A stretch of 64,000 nt of DNA from Candidatus Gastranaerophilales bacterium (GCA_947624325.1 CANQJT010000001.1:372001-436000); one strand, 5' to 3'; shown: positions 1 through 9,531, numbered from the stretch's first letter. The notes: generated by a model from the letters alone, not told the origin. Program-made: numbers and translations.

Positions 1-64
1 TGAAAATATCTTTATAACTCGACCTATCATATTAAACAATTATAGCAAATAAATTAAAAAAAAT

Positions 65-93
65 TATACAATAATATTTGTTTAATATATAAT
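65..93 (+). promoter_or_regulatory. Predicted sigma70-type promoter of pnp
   Basis: A TATAAT -10 box lies at 88-93. A TATACA -35 box (4 of 6 matches to TTGACA) lies at 65-70, with a 17-base spacer. It sits 45 bases before the pnp start and nothing else in 1-138 looks coding. Assigned from consensus only. Confidence 0.5.
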
Positions 94-138
94 CAAAAAT
101 GAAAATAGAGAAGTGTATAAAAAGAAAAGAGAAAAAAG

Positions 139-2274
139 ATGGTAGAAACAAAGAAAATTGAAATTCCTGTTGGCGAAAAAGTAGTAACCATTGAAACAGG
201 TAAGTATGCAAAATCAGCTACCAGCTCAGTAACAGTCAGATGTGGTGATACAATGTTATTTGTACATTGTTGTGTAAGCCCCGAACCAAGAGTTGGAATA
301 GATTTTTTCCCGTTATTAATTGATTATGAAGAAAGAATGTCCGCTATAGGAAGAATCCCCGGCGGTTATAACAGAAGTGAAGGAAAGGCAAGCGATAAAG
401 CAATCCTTGTTTCCAGATTAATAGACAGACCACTAAGACCACTGTTCCCGAAAGGATACAGAAATGATATTCAAATAGTAGCACAGTTATTCAGCTATGA
501 TCAGGTAAATCAGCCCGATACACTTGCAATGCTTGGAGCATCTTGTGCTTTAATGTTATCTGGTGCACCGTTTGAAGGACCTGTTGGTGCCGTAAGAGTT
601 TCTAAACTCGACGGAAAACTTATTGCTAACCCTACACACCAAGAAGCTGATAAATCAGACTTGGATATAGTTGTAGCAGGCACGCATGACAGTGTAATAA
701 TGGTTGAAGCAGGATGTAAATTCGTTACGGAAGACGATATTATGGAAGCCGTTGAATTTGCGCAAGTTGAAATCAGAAAACAATGTGAAGCTCAACTGCA
801 ATTTGCAAAAGAATGCGGAGTTGAAAGACAAGAATTTGTTAATCCGTATGATACAACAGAGCTTAAAAAGATTATAGATGAAACTGCACATGACATGATT
901 TTTGATGCATATCATAACTTTGACAGAACATACAGACAAAATAAACTTGATGAAGCTAAAAAACTTGTAAAAGAAAAAGTTGAAGCACTTCCTGAAGATC
1001 ATTATATTCATCAGATAATGGAAGAAACAGGCATTGACTTTGTAGCGGAAGAATTTAAAGCGGCAGAAAAGAAAATTATGCGTGCGATGATTCTTGATGA
1101 AGGTGTCAGAGCAGACGGAAGAAAACCAAATGAAGTAAGACCAATTTGGTGCGAAGTTGGAGTTATTCCAAGAGCACACGGTAGTGCGGTATTCACAAGA
1201 GGACAAACTCAAATATTATCTGTTGCAACATTGGCAGGCCCAGGCATGAAACAAGAAATAGACGGAGTTGATCCCGAAACAGAAAAAACATATATGCATA
1301 AATATATATTCCCCGGGTTTTCAGTAGGCGAAGTAAAAGCATTAAGAGGTCCCGGCAGAAGAGAAGTAGGTCACGGTAACTTAGCTGAAAGAGCAAATGT
1401 TCCCGCACTTCCTTCGCAAGAAGAATTCGGATATACAATAAGAGTAACATCGGATGTACTTGAATCAAACGGTTCAACATCAATGGGGTCAACCTGCGGA
1501 AGCTCAATGGCATTAATGAATGCAGGTGTTCCCGTAAAATGTATGATTGGCGGAGTCGCTATGGGGATGATAACCGAACCCGGAAGAGAACCCGTTGTAT
1601 TAACTGATATTCAAGGTATTGAAGACTTTTTAGGTGATATGGACTTTAAAGTAACAGGTAATGATGACGGTATAACAGCTCTTCAAATGGATATGAAGGC
1701 TAAAGGTATAGCTAATGATACTTTAAGAAGAGCATTAGCACAAGCAAAAGAAGGCAGACTTCATATTTTATCAAAGATGAGAGAAGTAATAACAGAACCG
1801 GCTAAAGAATTATCGCCATATGCACCAAGAATATTTACAATGACAATTCCCGTAGAAGATATAGGTGCAGTAATAGGACCCGGCGGTAAAAATATCAGAG
1901 GTATTATTGATGCATCAGGTGCAGAAATTGATATTCAAGATGACGGTCGTGTAACAATAACTTCTAATGACAAAGAAGGTGCCGATATCGCAATGAGAAT
2001 GATTAATCAAATGACATTTAAACCTGTTGAAGGTTTAGTATGCAAAGGTAAAGTAGTTAAAATCGTTCAATTCGGAGCATTTATTGAACTTGCACCGGGT
2101 AAAGACGGTATGGTTCATATATCTCAAGTATGCAAAGAAAGAATTGATACAATTGAAGGTCACTTAAATGTCGGTGATGAAGTAATTGTTAAAATTATCA
2201 AAATCGATGACAGAGGTAAAGTCAGCTTAACAATAAAAGGTGTAACAGAAGAAGAAGCTGCTAATTGCAAATAA
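139..2274 (+). CDS. pnp: Polyribonucleotide nucleotidyltransferase (PNPase)
   Basis: A 711-residue protein of normal family length. PNPase degrades RNA 3' to 5' by phosphorolysis and also adds 3' tails in the cytoplasm. Domain order is complete: first RNase PH-like domain (about 1-210), helical linker, second RNase PH-like domain (about 315-540, with FTRGQTQ and the GSSMALMNAGVPV region), KH domain (about 550-610, GPGGKNIRGI) and S1 domain (about 620-695, KGKVVKIVQFGAFIEL). The gene stands alone between its own promoter and a terminator hairpin. The ribosome site is purine-rich but not a strong Shine-Dalgarno sequence. The identification is essentially certain. Confidence 0.98.
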   Translation: MVETKKIEIPVGEKVVTIETGKYAKSATSSVTVRCGDTMLFVHCCVSPEPRVGIDFFPLLIDYEERMSAIGRIPGGYNRSEGKASDKAILVSRLIDRPLRPLFPKGYRNDIQIVAQLFSYDQVNQPDTLAMLGASCALMLSGAPFEGPVGAVRVSKLDGKLIANPTHQEADKSDLDIVVAGTHDSVIMVEAGCKFVTEDDIMEAVEFAQVEIRKQCEAQLQFAKECGVERQEFVNPYDTTELKKIIDETAHDMIFDAYHNFDRTYRQNKLDEAKKLVKEKVEALPEDHYIHQIMEETGIDFVAEEFKAAEKKIMRAMILDEGVRADGRKPNEVRPIWCEVGVIPRAHGSAVFTRGQTQILSVATLAGPGMKQEIDGVDPETEKTYMHKYIFPGFSVGEVKALRGPGRREVGHGNLAERANVPALPSQEEFGYTIRVTSDVLESNGSTSMGSTCGSSMALMNAGVPVKCMIGGVAMGMITEPGREPVVLTDIQGIEDFLGDMDFKVTGNDDGITALQMDMKAKGIANDTLRRALAQAKEGRLHILSKMREVITEPAKELSPYAPRIFTMTIPVEDIGAVIGPGGKNIRGIIDASGAEIDIQDDGRVTITSNDKEGADIAMRMINQMTFKPVEGLVCKGKVVKIVQFGAFIELAPGKDGMVHISQVCKERIDTIEGHLNVGDEVIVKIIKIDDRGKVSLTIKGVTEEEAANCK

Positions 2275-2281
2275 TGTATAT

Positions 2282-2313
2282 AAAGCCTTTGGGATAATTT
2301 CCAAAGGCTTTTT
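2282..2313 (+). terminator. Rho-independent terminator of pnp
   Basis: Inverted repeat AAGCCTTTGG / CCAAAGGCTT with a short loop, followed by a T run. It lies 7 bases after the pnp stop and just before the Shine-Dalgarno of the next gene. Confidence 0.85.
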
Positions 2314-2333
2314 GTATTTAAAAGGAGTTTTTT

Positions 2334-3542
2334 TTGCCGGAAAGATTAAAATATAATTGTATATTTGGCGGCGGCGGAATAAGAGGTATGTGTTATGTCG
2401 GCGCATTAAGAGCATTAAAAGAGTTAAATATAGAAATTAACTCTATAGCAGGTTCATCCGTAGGTGCTGTTTTTGCCGCTTTATTGGCCGCAGGATATAT
2501 GGAAAATGAAATAAAAGAATTATTTTTTGATTTCAATATTTTAATGTTTAAAGACATAAATATAAATATATTTAATAATGATATATCAATAAGTAAAGGG
2601 GAAATTTTTCTTCAATGGCTTAGGGGAAAAATCGGTGCAAAAGTATCAGGCAATAAATATAATAAAAATAACGAGTCTAAAATAACATTTAAAGATTTAA
2701 ATAAAAATTTATATATACTGACTCTTGACCTGAATACAAATACACCGTTTATATTTTCAAAAGAAACGACACCTGATGAAGAAGTAGCACTTGCGGTAAG
2801 AGCATCAGCCAGTCTGCCCGGACTTATGAAACCCGTTAATTATGATAATATGCTTTTAGTAGACGGAGACTTAATAAAAAGCTGGCCTGCCTGGAAAATT
2901 TATGATGAATTAAATAACACGGAAACAAGAATTTTAGAATTCAGACTGGAAGGCTCCAGAGACGGAAGTAATTTAAAAAATCCAATGGATTATCTAAACT
3001 CCATAATAAATACAGTTTGGTATCTTTCTACGGAAAATATTTTTAATTTATATCACATGAATGACAGATATGATTTTATAGTTATTGATACAAAAGATAT
3101 TATACTTTTTGACTTTACAATTAACAAAGAAACAAAAGAAAATCTTGTAGAAAAAGGATATAATACAACAAAAAATTATTTAATTAATTCTTTGGTTGAA
3201 AAAAAAGAAAAAATTCTTTCAATTTATCAAAAAATAAATAAAAAAATAAATTTATTAAACAAAAAAGTATCAAAAAATAATCCTGATGAAGCATTATTTA
3301 TAATTAACGATATTTTATCTTCAATGAAAGAAGATACCTTATACATAGATGAATATATATATGAAAAAATAAAAGAACTAAAAATAATACTACTAACAGA
3401 AATAAAAAGGAATTTTCTTTTTACAAAAAAAATAAATAATATCAAAGAAGTTAAAGATAAAATAAGTTATACAGCTAAATTAACAGAAGAAAAAATAAAC
3501 GAGATAAGAAGGTATGTAACAAATATTAGTAATAAATCTTAA
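2334..3542 (+). CDS. Patatin-like phospholipase
   Basis: A 402-residue protein started at a TTG placed 6 bases after AAAGGAG. Patatin-like enzymes hydrolyse acyl esters of phospholipids with a Ser-Asp dyad. All family landmarks are visible: oxyanion-hole loop GGGGIRG (12-18), nucleophile elbow GSSVG (40-44, Ser42), the conserved ASASLPGLMKPV stretch and the catalytic Asp in DGD (177-179). The last 180 residues are lysine-rich and helical, resembling a coiled coil, and belong to no domain I know. There is no signal peptide. Patatins in host-associated bacteria are sometimes secreted effectors; here that is only a possibility. Its base composition matches the neighbours. Confidence 0.88.
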   Translation: MPERLKYNCIFGGGGIRGMCYVGALRALKELNIEINSIAGSSVGAVFAALLAAGYMENEIKELFFDFNILMFKDININIFNNDISISKGEIFLQWLRGKIGAKVSGNKYNKNNESKITFKDLNKNLYILTLDLNTNTPFIFSKETTPDEEVALAVRASASLPGLMKPVNYDNMLLVDGDLIKSWPAWKIYDELNNTETRILEFRLEGSRDGSNLKNPMDYLNSIINTVWYLSTENIFNLYHMNDRYDFIVIDTKDIILFDFTINKETKENLVEKGYNTTKNYLINSLVEKKEKILSIYQKINKKINLLNKKVSKNNPDEALFIINDILSSMKEDTLYIDEYIYEKIKELKIILLTEIKRNFLFTKKINNIKEVKDKISYTAKLTEEKINEIRRYVTNISNKS

Positions 3543-3621
3543 GATTATAAACATGACCTGACAAATTATTTTATAATCTGTTTTAATACAAAATGAAAAA
3601 ACTCAATAATCGGAGAAATAC

Positions 3622-4476
3622 ATGACAATTGAATCAACAATTGAAAGAAATGAAAAAGATGCCCATCATATAGAACGGGATATCAACCTGGCTGTATTTA
3701 AAATAATGGATGGCATAAAAGATATACTTGAAGATGACCGAAAACAAAAACAGCCTTTAATTCTTTCATTAAATGAAAATTTATTAATTAAAACCATCAG
3801 AGAATTTTTAGACAATAAGCATGAACAATGCATGATTGGTATAACAGGTGAATCTGCATCAGGAAAAACGACTCTTGTAAATTATGTTTCAAAAGCATTA
3901 AGAAAAAAATTATTCAACGAAACATATACTTCATTATGCTGTGATGATTATTATAAGGATACATCAGATGAGCTAAAAAAAGCAGGAAGTTATGAGGAGT
4001 TATATAAAACAGGTTTCAGTTTTGACAGACCTGATGCTATCAACTTAGAATTAATGCGAGCTCACTTAATAAGTTTAAAAAACGGATGCGGTGTGAATGC
4101 ACCTGAATATGATTTTATAACCTGCGAAAGCATACCTAACAGGGCATACAAAAATCCGACAAAAGCAATTCTTGCCGAAGGTTTATATGTTCTTGGCGAA
4201 GAATTGGTTGATTTATTTGATATAAAAGTATATGTATTTACACCTTTTGAAAAAATTAAAGAAAGATGGTTTACAAGAGCAATATCAAGAGGTAAAACTG
4301 GTGCAGCCGCAGAACATCAGTTTAATGATGTAAATAATACCGCTCAAATATATATAAGACCTACTATGAAAAATGCTGATATTGTAATAAACGGCTTAGC
4401 GAGTGCAGAATACATTGAAGAAATTACAACAAGAATAATTAATTTAATAAATGATGTATTAAATTTTTACAGATAA
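3622..4476 (+). CDS. Uridine kinase-like P-loop kinase (Udk/phosphoribulokinase family)
   Basis: A 284-residue protein with GGAG upstream of ATG. After a 70-residue N-terminal extension comes a Walker A loop GESASGKTT, then DDYYKDTSDE and FDRPDA, which match the uridine kinase pattern (DDFYK and the FDHPDA type). The family phosphorylates uridine and cytidine with ATP in pyrimidine salvage. The N-terminal extension and the lack of a phosphoribosyltransferase neighbour leave the exact substrate open, so I give no symbol. It stands alone with a terminator downstream. Confidence 0.75.
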   Translation: MTIESTIERNEKDAHHIERDINLAVFKIMDGIKDILEDDRKQKQPLILSLNENLLIKTIREFLDNKHEQCMIGITGESASGKTTLVNYVSKALRKKLFNETYTSLCCDDYYKDTSDELKKAGSYEELYKTGFSFDRPDAINLELMRAHLISLKNGCGVNAPEYDFITCESIPNRAYKNPTKAILAEGLYVLGEELVDLFDIKVYVFTPFEKIKERWFTRAISRGKTGAAAEHQFNDVNNTAQIYIRPTMKNADIVINGLASAEYIEEITTRIINLINDVLNFYR

Positions 4477-4497
4477 ATTTTTTTAAAATAATAGTTT

Positions 4498-4535
4498 AAA
4501 ATTTACATTTTTGTAAAAAAATGTAAATTTTTTTT
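4498..4535 (+). terminator. Rho-independent terminator after the uridine kinase-like gene
   Basis: AT-only inverted repeat AAATTTACATTTTT / AAAAATGTAAATTT followed by a T run, 22 bases after the stop codon. Confidence 0.75.
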
Positions 4536-4628
4536 ATTTTTAATAAAAAATTATTAAAGAAAAAAAAATAAAAAGACGATAAAAAAAACAAGAGTACAAA
4601 GCTTTTTCAGCTAAAAGATAAAAAATAT

Positions 4629-4698
4629 CAAGACTTCATTAGTAAAAAACAACTGGCAATAATTTTTCATAAGATGTTTTTATATTAATGTAGTCTTG
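4629..4698 (+). promoter_or_regulatory. Leader inverted repeat upstream of the small-protein pair
   Basis: CAAGACTTCATTA at 4629-4641 can pair with TAATGTAGTCTTG at 4686-4698 (12 of 13 pairs, 44-base loop). The right arm ends 6 bases before the TAAGGAG Shine-Dalgarno of the 94-residue protein. It could be a leader hairpin. The function is inferred from position only. Confidence 0.3.
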
Positions 4699-4717
4699 TC
4701 AAAGTAAGGAGTATTGT

Positions 4718-5002
4718 GTGGCATCACCTCAAGCAATGACAACCCTACAGATTCATATTAACAGAATGAAGAATTTTTTGAACTTTACAAAAGCATTCTT
4801 AAAGAAAAGAAATCCTATTAAAATATTTACGACAGAATTTATAGCATATTTAAAGGATTTATGCACAGTCAAACAAAAGCTCAAAAAAATCAAATTTCGA
4901 ATTAATTATGAAAGGTACAAATTAAAGAAAACAGAACTAATTCTTGCACAGAATTCAGAACACGTTTTCTTAAAGGGCAGACAACTTAATCAAACAAGGT
5001 AA
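4718..5002 (+). CDS. Hypothetical 94-residue basic protein
   Basis: Not recognised. The start is GTG, 6 bases after a clear TAAGGAG. The protein is strongly basic, helical and rich in Lys and Ile, without a signal peptide or membrane segment. It is followed after 5 bases by the 112-residue coiled-coil protein, and the pair shares one terminator, so they form a two-gene operon. The good ribosome site and tight coupling argue that it is real. Confidence 0.6.
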   Translation: MASPQAMTTLQIHINRMKNFLNFTKAFLKKRNPIKIFTTEFIAYLKDLCTVKQKLKKIKFRINYERYKLKKTELILAQNSEHVFLKGRQLNQTR

Positions 5003-5007
5003 CGAAA

Positions 5008-5346
5008 ATGGGTTTCTTACTATCATTTCAAAGAAAAATGTATCTGACAAATTATCTTAACTCTATACAAAGCAGGATAAATGAACTGACCAGTTATCAA
5101 ATGAGTATAGCGGAAGAAATTTCAAGAACAACATCAAGCATAAACAGAATAGGAGATAATGATTCACCGGATGTAAAACAGCTTGAAGCCCAAAAAGAGG
5201 AACTGGAAGCAATCGATAAGAAGTGTTCAATGGAATTACAAAAATTGCAATCACAGTATCAAGCAGCACAAACGGAATTACAATCAGCTGATCAATTACT
5301 GCAGCAAACAATACAAGATTCATTCTCGTATAAACTCGCAGGTTAG
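5008..5346 (+). CDS. Hypothetical coiled-coil protein (112 residues)
   Basis: Not recognised by family. Residues 15-105 are almost entirely heptad-like, with long Gln/Glu/Leu helices (for example LEAQKEELEAIDKK), so a coiled-coil helical hairpin is expected. The N-terminus MGFLLSFQRKMY is mildly hydrophobic but too short for a signal peptide. It is the second gene of the two-gene operon and is followed directly by a strong terminator. Confidence 0.65.
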   Translation: MGFLLSFQRKMYLTNYLNSIQSRINELTSYQMSIAEEISRTTSSINRIGDNDSPDVKQLEAQKEELEAIDKKCSMELQKLQSQYQAAQTELQSADQLLQQTIQDSFSYKLAG

Positions 5347-5360
5347 AAGATATTTATATA

Positions 5361-5392
5361 AAAAGAGGAACAGCAATGCTGTTCCTCTTTTT
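5361..5392 (+). terminator. Rho-independent terminator
   Basis: AAAGAGGAACAGC / GCTGTTCCTCTTT stem with a 4-base loop followed by Ts, 14 bases after the stop of the coiled-coil protein. Confidence 0.9.
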
Positions 5393-5491
5393 GTTTGACA
5401 AAAAATTAGTTCAATTTAAAATAAAAGTTGAAGAATTCTTTACAAAAAACCTAATTTATTAAACATAAATTATGCCAAATAAGCTTGTTTG

Positions 5492-5500
5492 TGTTATAAA
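5492..5500 (+). promoter_or_regulatory. Extended -10 promoter element of the rpmF-fab block
   Basis: TGTTATAAA (TG-N-TATAAA) lies 44 bases before the rpmF start, immediately after the preceding transcription unit. No good -35 box is seen at the right distance. Confidence 0.4.
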
Positions 5501-5543
5501 TTGAAAAGAGAAATAAGTTAATAGAAATAAAAGGATAAATAAA

Positions 5544-5750
5544 ATGGCAGTACCAAAGAAAAGAACGGGTAAAGCAGCCCAAGCATCAAGAAGAGCAAAT
5601 TGGAAGGGTAGTGTTCCCGAAACAACAATATGTACAAATTGCGGTGCAACAGTATTAACCCATACAGTATGTATGGAATGCGGAACATACAAAGGGAAAC
5701 CCGTCAGCAAAAAAGTTGTAAAAACAGAGACTAAAAAAGAAGAAGAATAA
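5544..5750 (+). CDS. rpmF: 50S ribosomal protein L32
   Basis: A 68-residue protein beginning MAVPKKRTGKAAQASRRANW, the standard L32 N-terminus. Two CxxC pairs (CTNCG and CMECG) form the zinc ribbon found in many L32 proteins. L32 is a structural protein of the large ribosomal subunit. It precedes plsX, the classic rpmF-plsX-fab order seen in many bacteria, with a 31-base gap. Confidence 0.97.
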   Translation: MAVPKKRTGKAAQASRRANWKGSVPETTICTNCGATVLTHTVCMECGTYKGKPVSKKVVKTETKKEEE

Positions 5751-5781
5751 ACTTAACTAAGAATATGGGGATATAGATAGT

Positions 5782-6843
5782 ATGACTAGGATAGCTATAG
5801 ATGCAATGGGGGGAGATAATGCACCCAAAGCGATAGTTGAAGGGGCAGTATGGGCTGCAATGGAATATAATATTCCCATTGAGCTTGTCGGAAAGTTGTA
5901 TGACATAGAAAGAGAACTTGACCGCATCGATCAAGAAGGTATTGTTTGCTCTGTCGGCGGAGGAATATTTCCTCCAAAGAGAATAAAAGTAAATACCAAA
6001 ACACTTGATATAAAAAAGACGCATGCGTCAGAAGTTATAGAAATGGGCGAAGCTCCGGGACAAGCAATAAGGAAAAAGAAAAATTCATCTATAGTATTGG
6101 CTGTTAATGCGGTAGTAACAGGCAGTTCTGATGCTGTTGTTGCGGCAGGTTCAACAGGTGCTGCAATGGGTGCAAGTTTATTCGGGCTTGGCAGACTTCA
6201 TGGTATTGAAAGACCTGCAATTGCAACGGTAATTCCTACAATGAAAGGTCCGTTAGTACTTATAGATTCGGGTGCAAATACAGACTGCACTCCCGAAATG
6301 TTATATCAATTCGGATTAATGGGTTCTACTTATGCTAAATCCGTATTAGGAATTGAAAATCCAAGAATTGCCCTTTTAAATATCGGCGAAGAAGCCGGAA
6401 AAGGGGATGAGCTTGCTAAAGATACCTATAAACTATTTGATGAAAATAAAGATGAATTAAACTTTATAGGAAATGCCGAGGGGAAAGAAATATTTTTAGG
6501 CAATTGCGACGTAATAGTTTGCGACGGTTTTGTCGGTAATGTTACACTAAAGACAATTGAAGGTGTTGCCAGAATGCTTTTCTATATGATAAAACAGGAA
6601 TTTTATCATGACTTTTTATCAAAAATAGTCGGTTTACTTGTTAGACCAATATTAAAAAGAATATATGTAAAAATAAATTATGAAGAGTTCGGCGGTGCAC
6701 TATTACTTGGAGTTAAAGGAACAACGGTAATATGCCATGGAAGATCTACCGCATATGCAATAAAAAATGCGGTAAGAGTTGCTTACAATGCTGTTGAAGC
6801 CGGAGTTAACAAAAAGATATCATCATACTACGGGGAGAGTTAA
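5782..6843 (+). CDS. plsX: Phosphate acyltransferase PlsX
   Basis: A 353-residue protein. PlsX converts acyl-ACP to acyl-phosphate, the acyl donor for the first glycerol-3-phosphate acylation, and acts at the cytoplasmic face of the membrane. The N-terminus IAIDAMGGDNAPKAIVEGA and the internal GSTGAAMGASLFGLGRL, LIDSGANTDC and DGFVGNVTLKTIEG motifs are diagnostic. It lies between rpmF and fabH, 3 bases before fabH, so it is co-transcribed with the fab genes. Length and motifs are normal. Confidence 0.97.
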   Translation: MTRIAIDAMGGDNAPKAIVEGAVWAAMEYNIPIELVGKLYDIERELDRIDQEGIVCSVGGGIFPPKRIKVNTKTLDIKKTHASEVIEMGEAPGQAIRKKKNSSIVLAVNAVVTGSSDAVVAAGSTGAAMGASLFGLGRLHGIERPAIATVIPTMKGPLVLIDSGANTDCTPEMLYQFGLMGSTYAKSVLGIENPRIALLNIGEEAGKGDELAKDTYKLFDENKDELNFIGNAEGKEIFLGNCDVIVCDGFVGNVTLKTIEGVARMLFYMIKQEFYHDFLSKIVGLLVRPILKRIYVKINYEEFGGALLLGVKGTTVICHGRSTAYAIKNAVRVAYNAVEAGVNKKISSYYGES

Positions 6844-6846
6844 AAA

Positions 6847-7845
6847 ATGAGTATTCCTATCAAAATTGCAGGAATAAGTTTCCAAGTACCGGAAGCTGTA
6901 GTTACAAATGACGATTTAACAAAAATACTTGATACATCCGATGAATGGATAAGAACAAGAACAGGAATAGAAAGAAGACATGTTTTATCTGGCGATGAAA
7001 CAGCCGTTGAAATGGGTATAAAAGCTGCAGAAAAAGTTTTAAAAACTTCTAAAATATCTGCCGATAAAATTGATTTTATAATAGCTGCAGCAAGTGTAGA
7101 AACACATGCATATCCTTCATCCGCTTGCGAAATACAAGCGGCAATCGGAGCAGTGAATGCTGCATGCTTTGATATAACGGCAGCATGTTCAGGCTTAATT
7201 TACGGAATGGGTATAGCTAGAGCATTAATTAAATCTGAATCAGCTAAAACAGTTCTAATAGTTGCAACAGATGCCGTTTCAAGATGTGTAGACTGGGCAG
7301 ATCGTTCTACATGTGTTTTATTTGGTGACGGAGCCGGTGCTATGATGCTTACAGTATCTGATGATGAACAAGATGATATCCTCGCAGTAAGTTTAAAAGC
7401 AGAAGGACAGTTTGGTGATTTCATAAAAATGCCTATACCGGGTAAAAATTGTCCGCTTGTTAAACCTAATACTCAAGAAGATATGTTTGTAAAAATGGAC
7501 GGTAAAGAAGTTTATAAATATGTTGTTACAAAACTCCCCGGCTACATTGAAGAATGCGTAGATAAATCCGGTTTAAAAATGAATGAAATAGATTATCTTG
7601 TCCCACATCAGGCAAATATGAGAATAATTGAAGCTCTTGAAAAAAGACTTGAATTTAATCCCGAAAATGTTATATCTAACATTCAGGAATACGCAAATAC
7701 TTCAGCAGCATCAATTCCTATTGCACTGACTGAAGCAATACATTCAGGCAAAATAAAACTTCCTGCAACAGCTATTCTAACAGGCTTCGGTGCAGGCATG
7801 ACAGTTGGGACAACAGTTGTAAGATTAAGAGAAGGTATAGCTTAA
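6847..7845 (+). CDS. fabH: 3-oxoacyl-ACP synthase III (KAS III)
   Basis: A 332-residue enzyme that condenses acetyl-CoA with malonyl-ACP to start fatty-acid synthesis. The catalytic Cys is in DITAACSGL, the His in VPHQANMRI and the Asn in YANTSAASIPIA, the complete Cys-His-Asn triad. The N-terminal EWIRTRTGIERR signature is also present. The stop overlaps the fabD start by one base (TAATG), so translation of the two is coupled. Confidence 0.97.
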   Translation: MSIPIKIAGISFQVPEAVVTNDDLTKILDTSDEWIRTRTGIERRHVLSGDETAVEMGIKAAEKVLKTSKISADKIDFIIAAASVETHAYPSSACEIQAAIGAVNAACFDITAACSGLIYGMGIARALIKSESAKTVLIVATDAVSRCVDWADRSTCVLFGDGAGAMMLTVSDDEQDDILAVSLKAEGQFGDFIKMPIPGKNCPLVKPNTQEDMFVKMDGKEVYKYVVTKLPGYIEECVDKSGLKMNEIDYLVPHQANMRIIEALEKRLEFNPENVISNIQEYANTSAASIPIALTEAIHSGKIKLPATAILTGFGAGMTVGTTVVRLREGIA

Positions 7846-8795
7846 TGAAAAAATTTGCATTAATATTTCCGGGGCAAGGTGCACAAGCTCAGGGAATGGG
7901 AAAAGATTTATATGAAAACTCACCTGCCGCAAGAAAAGTTTTTGAAACGGCTGATGAAGTTTTAGGGCGCAGTATTTCAGATATATGCTTTAACGGAACG
8001 GAAGAAGAGCTTAAAAAAACAATAAATTCTCAGCCTTGCATATTAACCGTATCACTTGCCGCATATGAAGCCTTAAAAGAAAAAATTAATATAGATACAG
8101 CATGCACGGCAGGACACAGTTTAGGAGAGTATGCCGCAATATATGCTTCTGGCGGTGCTGATTTAAAAACTATATTAAAATTAATTCAAAAAAGAGCTGA
8201 ATTAATGAATGAAGCCGCAGAAAAAACCACCGGAGCAATGGCTGCTGTTTTAGGACTTAATGATGAAACTGTTATTAGTATTACAGAGCAGTTAAACAAT
8301 GTGTATGTTGCAAACTTCAATTGCCCCGGACAGGTTGTTATAACAGGCGATAGAGATGAAATAAATAACAGCATGGATAAATTTAAACAAGCAGGAGCAA
8401 AAAGAGTTATTCCGCTCGCCGTTTCAGGTGCATTTCATTCACCATTAATGAATGAAGCAGGAAATACTTTTGCTGATTTCATAAAAGACTTCACTTTTAA
8501 TAATACAAATATCCCTGTTTATACAAATGTGGATGCTAATGCTGAAACTCAAGGCGATGTATTTAAAAATAAATTACCGCAACAAATATATTCATCAGTT
8601 ATGTGGACAAATACAATAAATAACATAATAAATAAAGGCATTACAGACTTTATTGAAATAGGTCCAGGGAAGGTATTAGCAGGATTAAATAAAAAAATAA
8701 ATGCAGATATAACAACATATAACATATATGATTGGGATTCACTTCAAAATGTGATTAATGACTTATCAAACAATAAAGAAAAGGAGCTTGTATAA
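7845..8795 (+). CDS. fabD: Malonyl-CoA:ACP transacylase
   Basis: A 316-residue enzyme that moves malonate from CoA to ACP, making the extender unit. The N-terminus FPGQGAQAQGMGKDLY and the nucleophile elbow GHSLGEYAA are visible, and the catalytic His lies in SGAFHSPLM. It is coupled to fabH and fabG through one-base overlaps of stop and start codons on both sides. Confidence 0.97.
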   Translation: MKKFALIFPGQGAQAQGMGKDLYENSPAARKVFETADEVLGRSISDICFNGTEEELKKTINSQPCILTVSLAAYEALKEKINIDTACTAGHSLGEYAAIYASGGADLKTILKLIQKRAELMNEAAEKTTGAMAAVLGLNDETVISITEQLNNVYVANFNCPGQVVITGDRDEINNSMDKFKQAGAKRVIPLAVSGAFHSPLMNEAGNTFADFIKDFTFNNTNIPVYTNVDANAETQGDVFKNKLPQQIYSSVMWTNTINNIINKGITDFIEIGPGKVLAGLNKKINADITTYNIYDWDSLQNVINDLSNNKEKELV

Positions 8796-9523
8796 TGTCA
8801 GAAAATAAAGTTGCTTTAATAACGGGCGCATCAAGAGGAATAGGCAGAGCATGCGCAATAGAACTTGCAAAAGTGGGATATGATGTAGCAATCAGTTATG
8901 CAGGCAATGATGAGGCTGCTAATAAAACTATAGAAGATTTAAAATCGCTTGGAGTAAAAGCAAAAGCATATAAATTTAATGTCGCAGATAAAGAAGCTTG
9001 TGAAAAAGCTGCAAACGAAGTTTTAAACGATTTTGGCAAAATTGATGTACTTGTAAACAATGCAGGTATTACCCGTGACGGATTATTCATGAGAATGAGC
9101 TCCGATAATTGGGAAGCTGTTATTAATACAAACTTAAACAGTGCATTTTATATGACAAGTCCTATAATAAAGACAATGATTAAACAAAGAAGCGGTTGTA
9201 TTGTAAATATGTCAAGCATTTCAGGATTAATGGGAAATGCAGGGCAGGCTAATTATTCAACGGCGAAAGCAGGACTTGTAGGCTTTACGAAATCACTTGC
9301 TAAAGAATTAGGTTCACGCAATATCAGAGTAAATGCAATAGCTCCGGGATTTATACAAACCGACATGACAAAGGATTTAGATACGGAAAAAATAACAGAG
9401 CATATTCCTTTAAAAAGACTCGGACAGCCTGAAGATATAGCAAAAACCGTAAAATTTCTGGCAGAAGACGCACCATATATAACCGCTCAAGTTATAGGTG
9501 TAGACGGCGGACTTGTAATATAG
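8795..9523 (+). CDS. fabG: 3-oxoacyl-ACP reductase
   Basis: A 242-residue short-chain dehydrogenase that reduces 3-oxoacyl-ACP with NADPH. The cofactor motif TGASRGIGRA is near the N-terminus, NNAG follows, and the catalytic Ser, Tyr and Lys are in SSISGLMGNAGQANYSTAKAG. The C-terminal GQPEDIAKTVKFL and IGVDGGLVI are typical of FabG. It overlaps fabD by one base and is followed by an acpP promoter only 8 bases after its stop. Confidence 0.96.
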   Translation: MSENKVALITGASRGIGRACAIELAKVGYDVAISYAGNDEAANKTIEDLKSLGVKAKAYKFNVADKEACEKAANEVLNDFGKIDVLVNNAGITRDGLFMRMSSDNWEAVINTNLNSAFYMTSPIIKTMIKQRSGCIVNMSSISGLMGNAGQANYSTAKAGLVGFTKSLAKELGSRNIRVNAIAPGFIQTDMTKDLDTEKITEHIPLKRLGQPEDIAKTVKFLAEDAPYITAQVIGVDGGLVI

Positions 9524-9531
9524 TAAACAAT

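Noticed and set aside
655-1212. Long open frame antisense to pnp
   Set aside because: It lies wholly inside the certain pnp gene, has no ribosome site and a composition typical of antisense shadow frames.
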